DNA from: Membranipora membranacea
Taxonomy: Eukaryota > Bryozoa > Gymnolaemata > Cheilostomatida > Membraniporidae
Direction: 5' to 3'
Length of the DNA: 64,000 nucleotides
NCBI GenBank assembly: GCA_914767715.1
Contig: OU612071.1
Location: 26,905,681-26,969,680, forward strand
The translations under genes were made by a program, and so were the position numbers. Below are positions 33,077 through 44,377 of this stretch, in pieces. The notes under the pieces are model-generated. The model did not search any database. It was not told the origin of the DNA and was given only the letters and a program-made list of their open reading frames with translations. Position 1 is the first letter of the stretch. The number at the start of each line of letters is the position of its first letter.

Positions 33077-34639
33077 CCCTCACTAACACTTAGTTGACTT
33101 ATATAATTTTATGCAGTCTGTCAAACGACTAGGTTATGTTAGGTATTGGTGTATGTTCTCTTATTTTCTTAACCGATATAATCTATAACTTGTTGATAGC
33201 TTACCATTTTTACTTGGATTGGTTATGTTGAAGCGTCTATGTGAAAGCCCTAGTAAGACAATTTTTGCATGTTCATGGACTGGTAAAGTTTTCAAATTGG
33301 TGAAAAACGTGTTCAAGCCAGATATTTTCCTTGTTTTAAGCTGAAAGCTTCTACTGTTAACTCAATATTCGGCAAGGGAGGAAGAGTATAAAATATTTTC
33401 TTGCCTTGCCTTGCTAGCAGCAGCTTGCATTTTCAAAAATTAATCTATCTTCACAGTGTCTATTGAATGTACAATTAATACAATATTGTCATCTCGCAAT
33501 ATAGCAGGATAAAAATAAGACTTAGTAACTTAACCTAGTAATTGGCTGTTTTTAGAGTGAGTGTCAACGACTAATATCATAGCTGTCCCTTTATGGTGTG
33601 AAAACAGACAAATCTTAAAATTTAGACTTCAACCTGTCAGACAATAACATACATAGGCCAACTACTACACGCAACGAATTGACTGAACATTGGCTTCATT
33701 GTGCTAGGATCGATAACCAAATTCTTGTACTGATGCAATTTGGTTTGGATCGTCTTACATCAACATGACTTGACAAGCTTTGTTCTGGATGTGGGAGGGG
33801 GCTTCAATTCACCCCATACTAAGCTTGTGAAGACAGTCTACTTCTTCCTATAAAGGTTTATTGCTCTGAAATGAAAAGTCAGCATGTTGAAATGTATAAA
33901 TGTCTGAGTTAGTTGCTATAATATTGTACTAAGTAAAGAAAAGGTAAAAGTGTTCCTGACTATATTTGCAGCCTTCAGTAATAACACGAGGAGCAAAACA
34001 TTTCATAATTTTAACACAAACACATGTCAAGATATCATATGTACTTAATAAAATTGCATAATATATAAGTTGCCTCATAAAATATTCACTTATGGATTTC
34101 AGAAACCTCTCTTTAGTGTTATTAAAAGTTATATAAAGGGATATTTAAAGCCAATTTAGTTACGCTGCTGAACGATGCATATTTTTAAAATTACCTCCAG
34201 CAGGAATTTGTCATGAGCATAGATCACCAGTAAAAATGGTACCATCACTGGAGGCATTGATATATTTCCTGCGGGAAAAAGTATAGGAGGCTTACTCTAT
34301 TTGGCTGCTGGTCAAAGGTGTTGGAGCTATTGTCTCTTTGAGTTTGTTAGGATCGCACAGTATGTTGAAATGACCGATTACATGGTAGGCCAAGGTAAGA
34401 TTCTACTTCCTTTCCCCTCTTCCTCTGGATTTTTCTAAATAAACAAATGATGCGATAATTTTATGAGCATGATATTACGAGGAGAGAAAGCTTCTATTCT
34501 ATATGCACGCAAAAAAGATATCGATGACATGCAATCTTTATAAACATGATATGGCGAGAAGAGAAAGCTTTTATTCTCAATTAAGGGAATTGATGATTTT
34601 TTACTATAATTTTATTTGAGCCGTTTCAAAACGATTTTA
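33077..34639. other. 3' flank of PPP1R11 homologue
   Basis: This includes the right copy of the duplicated segment (33545-33870) and otherwise AT-rich DNA. AATAAA occurs near 34047, but the real poly(A) site is not obvious. No exon is supported. Confidence 0.35.
33545..33870. repeat. Diverged duplicated segment, right copy
   Basis: Counterpart of 32475-32865 with the same order of short matches (gagtgtcaac, acttcaacctgtcagacaat, tacataggcc, cttcttcctataaagg). Small insertions and deletions separate the copies. Confidence 0.65.
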
Positions 34640-36060
34640 TTGACTTATGTGAACTCACTTTGCGCCTCTCCTCTCGGTGCTTCGATGGCAGCTCTTCTAT
34701 GTCAATTTCTCGTTCTCTCACCTCTCTTTCCCTCCTCTCACCATCCCTCATGGCCAGTGCTGCTAGCTGTCTCTAAATAAACAGTTATGGTGTGTACAAG
34801 CTATGAGTATGATAACCAGTAGAAGCTAATGTTAATAGTTTCAAACTATCTTATATGCCCCATGTTTTAGTTTTCTTCTCAATTTGTCAAATGTTTTAAA
34901 TTAGCTATGAATGACACATATGACAATATCTCAGCAGTGTAGAATGAACTGTTGACCTGGCTGGTGTTTTTGTTGTGGTAATGCTTTAATGCTGTTAAGA
35001 TTTCACAGCGTAACAGGATTGAGAGTAAACAGTAGACGCCATGACAGCAACCATAATATCTGTGCTAGTGATGGCAAATTGTCAGATTTTGGCGAGACAG
35101 GATGTTACCGAGACAGCAACAAAATTCGAGACGACACTCTCACCATTCAGGTATTCGTTAGCCCACATAGCATAGGAACTAGAGCTGAAATGGGCTTATC
35201 TCGAAATTCGCTTATAACAGGAAACAATTCTGCATCATTGAAGACGTACAGGAACATAATTTGGGAAATAATTTCGGTATTGATGTCGTTTTTTGTTTCT
35301 GATATCATTACAGGTCTATGGACTAGATCCTGATGGGGCACAGGAGCATTTGAGGTCGAATTCCCTTCCTGACAGCACCATGATCAACAAAGAATCGAAA
35401 AAAGGACAGCTAATATTCAGAATTAAAGCAAATATTAATTCTGACTGTATCAGAACATTTTCTATCAATTTTATTGACTGTTGTGCACTGTGCACTCACT
35501 TCGAGCCTCCCCATCACCTCTTGAAGCTTCAATTGGTTCTCTGTAATCTCTCTTGCCAACCTCACCATTATTTTCATTTCCTCTTTCATCTGCGGCTGTA
35601 GAGATTCTATGTCCGGTGCCACTACCTCTCTCTAAATAAACAGTTATGGTGTGTACAAGCTATAACCAGTAGAAGCTAATGTTAATAGTTTCAAACTATC
35701 TTATATGTTTTAGTTTTCTTCTCAATTTGTCAAATGTTTTAAATTAGCTATGAATGACACATACGACAATATCTCAGCAGTTTAAAGTGTACGTCATGAC
35801 AGCAACCAAAACATCTGTGCTAGTGATGGCAAGTTGTCAGATTTTGGAGAGATAGGACGAGACCAAGACAGCAACAAAATTTGAGGCGACACTCTCACCA
35901 ATTAGGTATTCTTTAGCTGACCTAGCATAAGAAAGGGAGCTGAAATTGGCTTATGTTGAAAAGCACTTATAATATGAAAAACATTCTTTACGGTTCAGAA
36001 TCCGCATCATTGAAAACGTACTGGAACATTATTTGAGAAATAATTTCGATATTCAGAAAG
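34640..36060. repeat. Tandem duplication of about 650 bp with exon-like segments
   Basis: Sequence at 34640-35290 recurs at about 35478-36060, about 850 bases on, with moderate divergence (shared gacagcaacc, gtgctagtgatggcaa, cgacactctcacca, gcatcattga). Each copy contains on the minus strand a segment bounded by ctgtttatttagag (3' splice-site-like) and GTGAGT: 34770-34659 and 35628-35500. In the same relative frame these read as charged helices, ERREREVREREIDIEELP and MKEEMKIMVRLAREITENQL. They could be duplicated exons of an unrecognised gene or alternative 3' exons, but I cannot link them to a transcript. Confidence 0.5.
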
Positions 36061-36315
36061 ACATTTATATCCATTTCTGGTCTGACAAATTTTCTGGAGT
36101 TTTTGTCACTAAAATCCTGTCAATTTAGATATTCAATGATGGCGATTTAATCCTTGTATAAGTGGCTTTCAAGTTATGTCCATTTTAACTCCATTTCCCT
36201 TTTCGTTGCTGGGGCTTAAGAGTAAGCAAATGGCGAGAGTGCAACTCTGAAAACCACAAACAGAATGTAACTGAAAAATTAATGGGCCACAAACAAAACT
36301 GAAGATGAGAATACA

Positions 36316-36429
36316 ATTATTAATAATCAGTGTAAAATCCCATAGCAGTAGCTCTCAACCGCTATGGGATTTTACACTGATTATTAATTATCAATTTTAT
36401 TTCAGTTGAACAAGTCACGCTTTTACCTA
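36316..36429. mobile_element. Palindromic MITE, family A (copy 2, left end missing)
   Basis: The central hairpin and right arm match the other family A copies, ending ttttaccta, but about 35 bases of the left arm are absent. It lies just beyond the stop codon of the caspase gene. Its arm supplies AATAAA on that gene's strand (TTTATT at 36397-36402), about 135 bases past the stop, so it may provide the poly(A) signal. Confidence 0.75.
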
Positions 36430-36533
36430 CTAACTCAGATGTATCGCTCTAAAAATTCAATGGTGCCTTACAAATAACAGGCTTCTTATGAAGATTATAC
36501 TTACTCTTTTCTTTGTCAATTAAAATATCAAAC

Positions 36534-39500
36534 TTATTTGTATACCTCTTTGAATTGGCCAAGGCAGAGCTTGTAACGAAGTGTGCTTCGCATTTCTGGT
36601 ACTTGGTCAGACTCATACTTCATTATTCCGTTGGTAGTACGAAGATAAACATCACAAACATCAGCTCCAGGTTCAGAATATTTGATTGCCTTTGCGAATG
36701 ATGGTATCATCACATTTCTAGCTGACAAGCCACCGTGGAAGGTTGAAAAGATAGCTAGCATATCTGGACATTTTATCTCAAATGGCTGGTTGCATGTTTC
36801 TCTCTCCGAGTTTGTCTCCATCCTTTCCTTCACAGATCCTCTACAAGCTTGGATGATCAGCATTTTTGGTTTCCCTCTCAGCTTACTGCAGTCCATTGCT
36901 GAAACTATTTCTTGTACTGTTGTGAATGAATCATCGAAGAGTACTGCACCAGCTTTCCCGTGAGCCATCAAAATGCATATGAGTCCGCTCGCATCAGGAG
37001 GTGTAGCAGCTATGGACGCCAGTATATATTGTTTTGTTGGGTTTACGGCTATTCTAGGTGAGCAGCCGATATAATTCATTGCTTCTACTAATGGGGCAAC
37101 TTCTTCATCAGCTTCAGGTCGGTCTTTGGTGTTGTAGTAGATGTTGCAGTTCAGTGGCTGGTGTAGAGTGTAGGAACCTTGTATAGATTCAAATTCCTCA
37201 GCTGCTTTTTGCTTACTGCATGTTCCTTCTAAAGAATATGATTTATAGTATTTAACAAATCAGTGTTTATTTAAAAATGCTGACCTCCAAATAGATGTGA
37301 AAAACCTATGATTGCCATATTAACTAAGATTATCAAACAGGCTTTCTTGGCTATAGTTAGGTATTACTGGTTGATATATTATTATGACTCACCAGCAGTG
37401 ACATCTTCCAGTGTCTTCGCAGAATTCTTCCATTCTGTGCAACCACCATCCTGCTGAGTCTTTAAGTACCGATTTTCATCCAGAGACTTTGGTTGATCTT
37501 GGAATAAGTAATTGTTTTCTGGTCCACTCAATTCACTTGATACATCACTTCGAAAGCTTCTGCTTCTGCCTCTGATTGTGTAACCGCCGCCAGCACTGCC
37601 TCCCTGATCGTTATCATCACCATTGTCCAAATAATCATCTGGGACTGGAAATGGACACAGATACAGAGCACATGATGGTAGGCCTTAGGCATCAGTACTT
37701 TCAGTGCTGGCCTCTCCTCCTTGTTGTGAGGTCTATCATGGATGACAGGATATGTTTCAGAATTTTGGAGAGAGAGACTGACATCTGGTACACTGGCCAT
37801 TATTTTACTATTGTATTACTGTCGGATAGCTATCCGTGAAAAAAGCCAATGAAATACCAATGGAAGAAACTGACTTGGTCAACAGGGTTCAGAACTTATA
37901 ACGACCACTAATCATCGCATACTCCTTGTTTATCAAATGACAATATGCAACAATAATAGCTGAAATGCAAAATGAGCAACAACCCAAAATATCACAATAA
38001 TCATAGACCTACCTGGATCATTGTGACAGATTTCACACCCCTCCTGTTTACATCCGAAAAGGGTGAACCGCTTCATGATATCAAAATAGCTCTCGCAAAT
38101 ATCAGCTTCAATGTAGTATTTTCTAAAATCCCTTATTTCTGAAATGAGAAAAAAATTTTGTGTTGATGCGTTTTAATAAGTTGTATAAAATTTATTGAAC
38201 CTATCGCTTCCATTATCAAGAGTAACAATAACTATACTCCAATAGGTTAATCTCAGTTTTGCAAACTTTTGGAACATGGTTGAGATGCAAAACTTCAATA
38301 GAGAGAGAGAGAGAGCCATGCAGATCTGACCTGGAGTCTCAAATACAATTTGCCTTGGGCTGGAAATCCCTTGAAATTGTCATTTAACATTTCGCTTCTC
38401 ACGGTTGTTCACCTGTACTAAGGAGATGAAGCTTCATCTTCATGAGGCTGCCAGTGCGCTCAAACTGTATGACTCGCTCATCTAGTGGTTTCTCGGTGGA
38501 AACGGCAAACACATCTGGCAGGTAATCAGCCAACAAAGAGCACATAGAGTTCTGTGCCACTTCATCGACCTCAAGAAGCAGATGACTGTGTTCGAATATG
38601 ATTTCCAACACTCCTATAAGCATAGATTGCAGTTCAACTTTAGCAAATCCATATCAGATGAATGCTTCGTTTTTGTTGAATATTTTGACATGTTCATAAT
38701 CACGTATTTGGTGAATTAGAGCTTTTTTCTTTCACTAGGAATCTGAGGCTTTGCTATTTGGCGCTTAACTCAGCACTTACTGTAGCGTTTTAGGATAGCT
38801 GGCATATATGTTGTGACTGTTATGCGCGGTCTGCTTATCGCCTCTAATCTTGGCCTGATGTCTGCAAGATAAATACAGGGATGTCAACACATCACAAAAC
38901 CGCTAATTCAAAACCAGAGGGCAATATCTAGCCAATGTGTTGTCTCTGATTGAAATGGTATTTTTAGGAAAGTTACTTTGACCTTGACATTGCCTGACTT
39001 ATGTTAAATGCAAGTACTTTTTGGGCTGGGTTCGTTCTGATGTCCTGTAATAGCGCAATTGGTAAAGTCAGACAATGTCTAGGGAGAAGGTACTTTCCTG
39101 AAAATACCATATTATGATCTGGCATTGGCTCTTCCTCTCCCTATCAACCAATCAGAGCCAACACATGGCTAGGAAATGTCCCAACAAGAAAGATAGGAAA
39201 ATCTTGTCAAAAGTGTTAGGTGCAAACCAGTACCAAATAGGTCACCACAGGCGAGGCGACTGAGTCTATTGCAGTTTCCAAACTCAATATCCAATCGACT
39301 TGATATAGAAACTGGTAACAAATCCCGGAATGCGTATAACACCAGCGCTACCTTTAACGATTCCCTATCGTTAGGCTTTCAGTTTAGTGGATTTTGTGAC
39401 TTGGGATTTTTACTGATGGAACTTGGACTTTTGTCGTACAATTTATAACATTTATTGTCGAGCTTTACCGAGATTCACACCGTGAAATCTAAAAAGATTA

Positions 39501-42500
39501 ACACAAAAAATGACTACATGACTATGTATAAAAGCATTACACAGTTCTCAAAAATTTAACTTTATACTTTACAACTTTTATAATAAACTTTTACTTCCAA
39601 AACGTAAAATTAATAAGGTGTCAAATGCATCAATCCTGATGCCAAATTAAGCCTTTGCACACTTCAAGGTATATTTATAATATAGTTAATCCTTGAATGA
39701 GGAATGCAGGTTGCAATAAAATGATAAGGTTAATATTCATACCTTTTGCCTTTTTCCTCTAAACTGCTTTTGTATATACTATCTTGATCTAACTGATCTG
39801 AGTTCATAATAACGTGAACTGCCTTCTTTCACATGTAAAATTACACTGAACCAGGATAAGTTCTGCCAGATATACAGGGAACACACCAACACAAAGACCA
39901 GGGCGGGCCCAAATCCCCCCAGACCAATCACGGACAGCCAACGCCCCATAAAGATGTTGGGAGGTGGCCAGAAGCTGCAACAAATACACTTCTCGACACA
40001 ATACTGCACCCTGGATCCCCCGTTTGAAGAGTAAATTACTCTATTGTCCCCTGAAATTGGACTGAACCTAATCCTGCAGATGAGAGCAGTGACAACTTGT
40101 TTGGAGTTGAAACGAGTCTCCAACTTAAGCTGGTGAAACAAAAGAACTTTTAATTTGAATATATAATACATGGGTTTGTTACATAATGAATTTTACCTTG
40201 TTTTTGTAAAGCTGATGAGTATCTTTACACTACCCCACATTTCAATATCGTAACTTCAAATATACTCTATATAGGTTTATTATTAGGTCTTTGTGTAGAG
40301 CTTACCATTTGACATTTTATAGATGAATCTTCGAGGATCAGGATCTGACCAAGGTTCTAACACCACCTTCAGGGTTATCTGACCTTCCAGTCTGTTCAGT
40401 CTAATAGCTCCAGTCAGAGCTAGTTCAGCCAATCCACGCAGGCCCACCACCATCGCAACTGTGTTGTTATCTTGATAAATGAGAACATTAAATAGTGAAT
40501 CATGGTACATTTCTTTTATTTGTTTGATTGTTTGAAATTTGAATTTGAAAGGTGGTTGAAAATATGACGAACTATGTTAACAACTACCCAAAGACCACTG
40601 CATGTTATAGTCAGGCAGTTACTTATGATAAAGTTTTTAACTGTGACATAATGAAAATAGAGAATGGGAGTGTAAATCTGTTAAAACTTTATCGTAAGTT
40701 ACTGCCTGACTATAACATGCATTGGTTTTTGCCGGTGGCTGAGCTGCGTACTTAAATGATTTTCAGCATTTTCTTGGGACCAGACAAAATTGAGAAGATT
40801 ATCTGCTGGGCGGCAGTGTTAATCCACTACTAGATCAAGTCTAATCCAATTGCCTGCATCCCAGTTGGTTTCTTCCACTGGTCAGGCTTTTGACTGCGGC
40901 GTGATCAGTGGATCGTAAGCAACTCAGAATGCAGGCAAATGGACCAAACTTGGTCTAAGCTGCTACTGACTGTCTGCAGAAAACCTAATAAATTAATTAA
41001 TAAACAAAATGTTTGATTGTCTAACACACATACATTTGCTAACAACTCAACAATTCTTTGACAATTTACAAATAAACATTTTACATTAATGTTTCCATGA
41101 AATAAGCTTTCACAGTGTCAAACTTACTGGTGCTGACTCCATCGTAATGTCTGGTTTCCCTTCTTTGAAGTGCACGAAAAAGTCTATCTCTATCTCCTAA
41201 AATAGGTACCAAAATGAAACATTTGTCAAAAAGAATCCGTTGGAGCTTTGATAGCGCAGATAATCACATCCTTGGCCATCAAGCAAGAGGTCCCGGGTTC
41301 AACTCCCGCTCTCGGCTCAAGGGTTTTACGCTTCTCTCTACCCACACACCTCAAAATCCAGATCAGCTTCAACTGACAACTCTCATAAAACACCAATGTC
41401 TCAAACTCAGACAACTCTCATAATCACAACACTGACAAATGGAACATACTTTCTTTCATCAAGGATGTGTTCTATCAGGAATAATCAAACATGTCCAGGG
41501 GTCTTTGAGAACTCTGGGTTTCAATCGCCTGTGTTTTTTGGAGAGTACAGTCGCATATCACTTCCCTCCTCCCACATTAGACAAGACAAGACAAGTAGAG
41601 ACCTTCACAACTTCTAATGGTGACAAAGACGGCTGTAATAGCTTTAGTTCACAAAGCTGTAATATTCATCATATTATATTTTAGTAAATAGGTAAAAGCC
41701 GACTTGTTCCATTCTAATAAAATTGATTATTAATAATCAGTTTAGAGGCTACTGGGTATGGGCTTTTACACTGATTATCATTAATCAATTTTATTAGAAT
41801 GGAACAAGTCGGCTTTTACCTATTAGGTAAAAGCCGACTTGTAATAAAATTGATTAATAATAATCAGTGTAAAATCCCATAAGCAGTAGCTCTCAACTGG
41901 TATGGGATTTTACATTGATTATTAATAATCAATTTTATTACAGTGGAACAGGTCCGCTTTTGCCTATTGTTGTGGCTTTTTTTTTACACAGGATTTCTTA
42001 GGCATGGATCGAATTCATATAGAGCGTCAGTCATGTCTCTTTAAAGGGCAACCAAGGTTTCAAACAACTTCTCATTGATGGCCATTGATTAATAGCAGAT
42101 TGCACCTTCTGCATGGGGAAAAAGACAAAATATAATTCGGATGATTATTCAGCCAGAATTCTTGTGAAACATTTCTTCCATCAGGTACTCAAACTCAGCT
42201 AAAAGAGAATACCACATAGCGGTTTCCTGTTCCTGTTATTATTTAGCCTGTGCTCTATAATTATTACAGCAAAGTCTTGGAACCTCCCCTAAACTGAAGT
42301 GTTACCCAGCCTAGAGTCAGCAACTACTTTGAGTTTTGCATCGCGTAATGCACAAAGCTGATGCTGCCCAGCACATTATTTGCTACCCATTAATGCATTG
42401 CTGCGAAACCTTGGTTGCCCTTTAAACATACCTCCAGGTTGAATTTGGTTCTGATATGATCCCATACTCTGATCGAGCTCAACAGGATATAAGTTGCCTA

Positions 42501-44011
42501 CTCCTGTTAAGAAAAACAATTACTTTGCTTCAGTTCAAGATGGATCGCTGTTTCAATCGGTAGGCCGTTCAAGTTGCATTTAGAGCCCTTGTTCTGATAT
42601 CATTGCCTATACTGCACACTGGTCAAACCGCAGAATTTTTTTGCCTGGTCAATGACTTTGAACTGTTAGTGCCCGTACCACTCTTGCGCTATTGTACACT
42701 CTAGTGTGGACAGGACCGGGTCACAAAACTAACACAGCTACTAAAGCAACCTATGTTAACCTGTGTTGCATCTGCTGTGGTGTCGTGGCGAGACAACTCT
42801 AGCGTTCCATCATATATGCTCAAGTAGGCAATGCATCCTTATTTGGAAACTGATTAGAATAACAATAGATAACCTAAATATTTTGTACACACACCAGTTC
42901 CAGGGCCAATGACACACAAACCAACAGATCTTTATTTTGCTCTGTGTTTTTCTTCCTACATCACGATTGTCTCACAAGGTTTTTCAAAGCACGTTGTTTA
43001 CAATTTGTTCCATTCAATTTCAGTCTTACGATGACAATGGCAGTAACAATTAAACATCAGTAGCCATCCGTTAACTCCATCCAAACTCGAATTATACACA
43101 AATTGCTACACCCTGCATCTGTTCATCAGTATCACACAATGACTTCAGCCACCTGGAACATGACAAAATTACCTGATTCAGGAATCGGCCTGCTGACATG
43201 ACACTCCGACGGCAGACAAGCACCTCTGGCAGCTCCAAGTGATGAATCCTCCACTCTGAGATGCCCTACTGCACAATCATACCTGCTAGTCGTCGCATGT
43301 CCTTGGGAAATGTAAAAGATATATCATTAACGTTAACATGTGAAAGAAAATTGATTATTAAAAATTGCCTGTTGGCGACAATTACCATAATTGATGGCAC
43401 AGTCAGCCTTTGCCTGTTGATGTCAAAAGTTTTTGTGTTGTGTTATTCACTGAGCGAGCGGTCACTGTGCTATTGGGGATGTTACAAATCTTACCATCAG
43501 CTACGAAACTGCTGACTATAATTATTCAGCAAGAATTTTGCTACAATGTAGCTACAATAGGCATGTGAATTATGGCGCAACGATTCCAATAGGCAAAAGC
43601 GCCGACATTGCTTAGGAAAGAAAAATATGTTATTGCCTAATATCAATAAACAATGACACAGAGAAAATTCCATCATACCGTTCAGCCTTCTTGGTGCTGG
43701 TGTAGGTCGCCTTGGTCGTACGTCCTGGTGATTATCTGAATCTGGGTGTGCCCCTGTAAGGAAAGAAGATTTTTTTTAATTGACGCTAAACAAAACACAG
43801 AAAGTCACAATGCAAATTACGTAAGTTTGAGCTATTTACATGTGCAAAGAAGGCTGTATTCAATTTGGTGAACCAAATTATTAATGTGTATCCCTTGTAA
43901 GTTAATCTAACAGACAACTAACATACCCTGTGGTTGCCCTCCACAGTCTCCATATGAATCATTTACTCTTCTTCGTCCTGAATTTTCTTCCCGGTTATCT
44001 CGTGAGGACAT
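36534..44011 (-). CDS. Caspase with long unrecognised N-terminal region (10 exons)
   Basis: Exons 44011-43927, 43753-43679, 42503-42432, 41196-41128, 40470-40306, 38861-38781, 38613-38413, 38138-38013, 37644-37393 and 37228-36534 join to 606 residues. All nine introns are phase 1 with good GT..AG sites. The last exon holds a complete caspase domain (about 392-606): ILMAHGKAGAV with catalytic His465, IIQACRG with catalytic Cys504, the small-subunit start DMLAIFSTFHGGLSARN and the classical end VPEMRSTLRYKLCL. Both catalytic residues and the QACRG motif are intact, so proteolytic activity is expected. Residues 1-110 are polar and proline-rich. Residues 110-310 look globular (VVGLRGLAELALTGAIRLNR, then a Cys-rich GCKQEGCEICH) but match no death-fold domain I know. 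Residues 315-375 are acidic and Gly/Ser-rich. Introns contain a SINE and several MITEs. Confidence 0.87.
40589..40732. mobile_element. Long hairpin, probable MITE (family C)
   Basis: The arms catgttatagtcaggcagtt then acttatgataaag (from 40601) and their complement (to about 40720) are almost perfect over about 40 bases and extend weakly outward. The loop is about 40 bases. It lies in intron 4 of the caspase gene. The structure suggests a palindromic MITE, but no second copy is in the window. Confidence 0.6.
41241..41600 (+). mobile_element. tRNA-derived SINE, family 1
   Basis: The head is tRNA-like (gagctttgatagcgcagata, then the B box gggttcaactcccg). The tail shares ggtttcaatcgcctgtg and the terminal acaagacaagacaag with the copy at 3988-4255. 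It is in intron 3 of the caspase gene, antisense to it. Confidence 0.7.
41689..41822. mobile_element. Palindromic MITE, family A (copy 3)
   Basis: Full-length inverted repeat with ends taggtaaaagccgacttgtt and their complement, flanked by TA. It abuts copy 4 with one base between them, and belongs to a slightly different subfamily (ggtaaaagccgac rather than ggcaaaagcggac). Confidence 0.85.
41824..41965. mobile_element. Palindromic MITE, family A (copy 4)
   Basis: The left end reads taggtaaaagccgacttg and lacks some bases of the arm. The right end carries the version cagtggaacaggtccgcttt then tgccta. The two ends represent different subfamilies, as if the head-to-tail pair arose by recombination or nested insertion. 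The right end closely matches the Harbinger element's end. Confidence 0.85.
42041..42426. mobile_element. MITE-like element, family D (copy 1)
   Basis: The terminal inverted repeat agggcaaccaaggtttc at the left is mirrored as gaaaccttggttgccct at the right, with TTTAAA-like flanks. The internal 320 bases match 63500-63840 near the right edge of the window. It lies in intron 3 of the caspase gene and has no coding capacity. Confidence 0.8.
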
Positions 44012-44377
44012 GGCTATCTCCTTTGAGCTTTCTCAAACGCTGACAGTAATAGATATCATCAACACCTACAAAAAGGCAGAGAGATGGCTTGACTTTTTTG
44101 TTCCTCTTTGAAAATGCATGATATACATGTCATACTGGTATAATTCAACGTTATCAAAAAGTCATAACCAGCTATTGATTATACTTAATCGGGGTAAGGT
44201 CAGGACTAGAGAAGCGGCAAATGGAATTGCTGTCTCGAGTTACCTCTCAGTAAGCCACTCAAAATACCTGAGTGCTCCTCTCAGTAAGCCACTCAAAATA
44301 CCTGAGTGCTGAGTGCTGAACTCACTTAATCCAAATTTACTCAAACTCAGAATCCTCTTAACTTGTGTGCTGCAGCA
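44012..44377. other. Upstream region of the caspase gene
   Basis: This is the short stretch between the caspase ATG (44011) and the 21-bp minisatellite, so any core promoter or 5' UTR should be here. It contains a 37-bp direct repeat about ctcagtaagccactcaaaat (44246 and 44281). No TATA box stands out. Confidence 0.35.

Noticed and set aside
39779-40171. 130-codon minus-strand frame with a hydrophobic stretch.
   Set aside because: It lies in caspase intron 5. Its best acceptor gives a stop in the needed phase, and the flanking exons join directly in phase.
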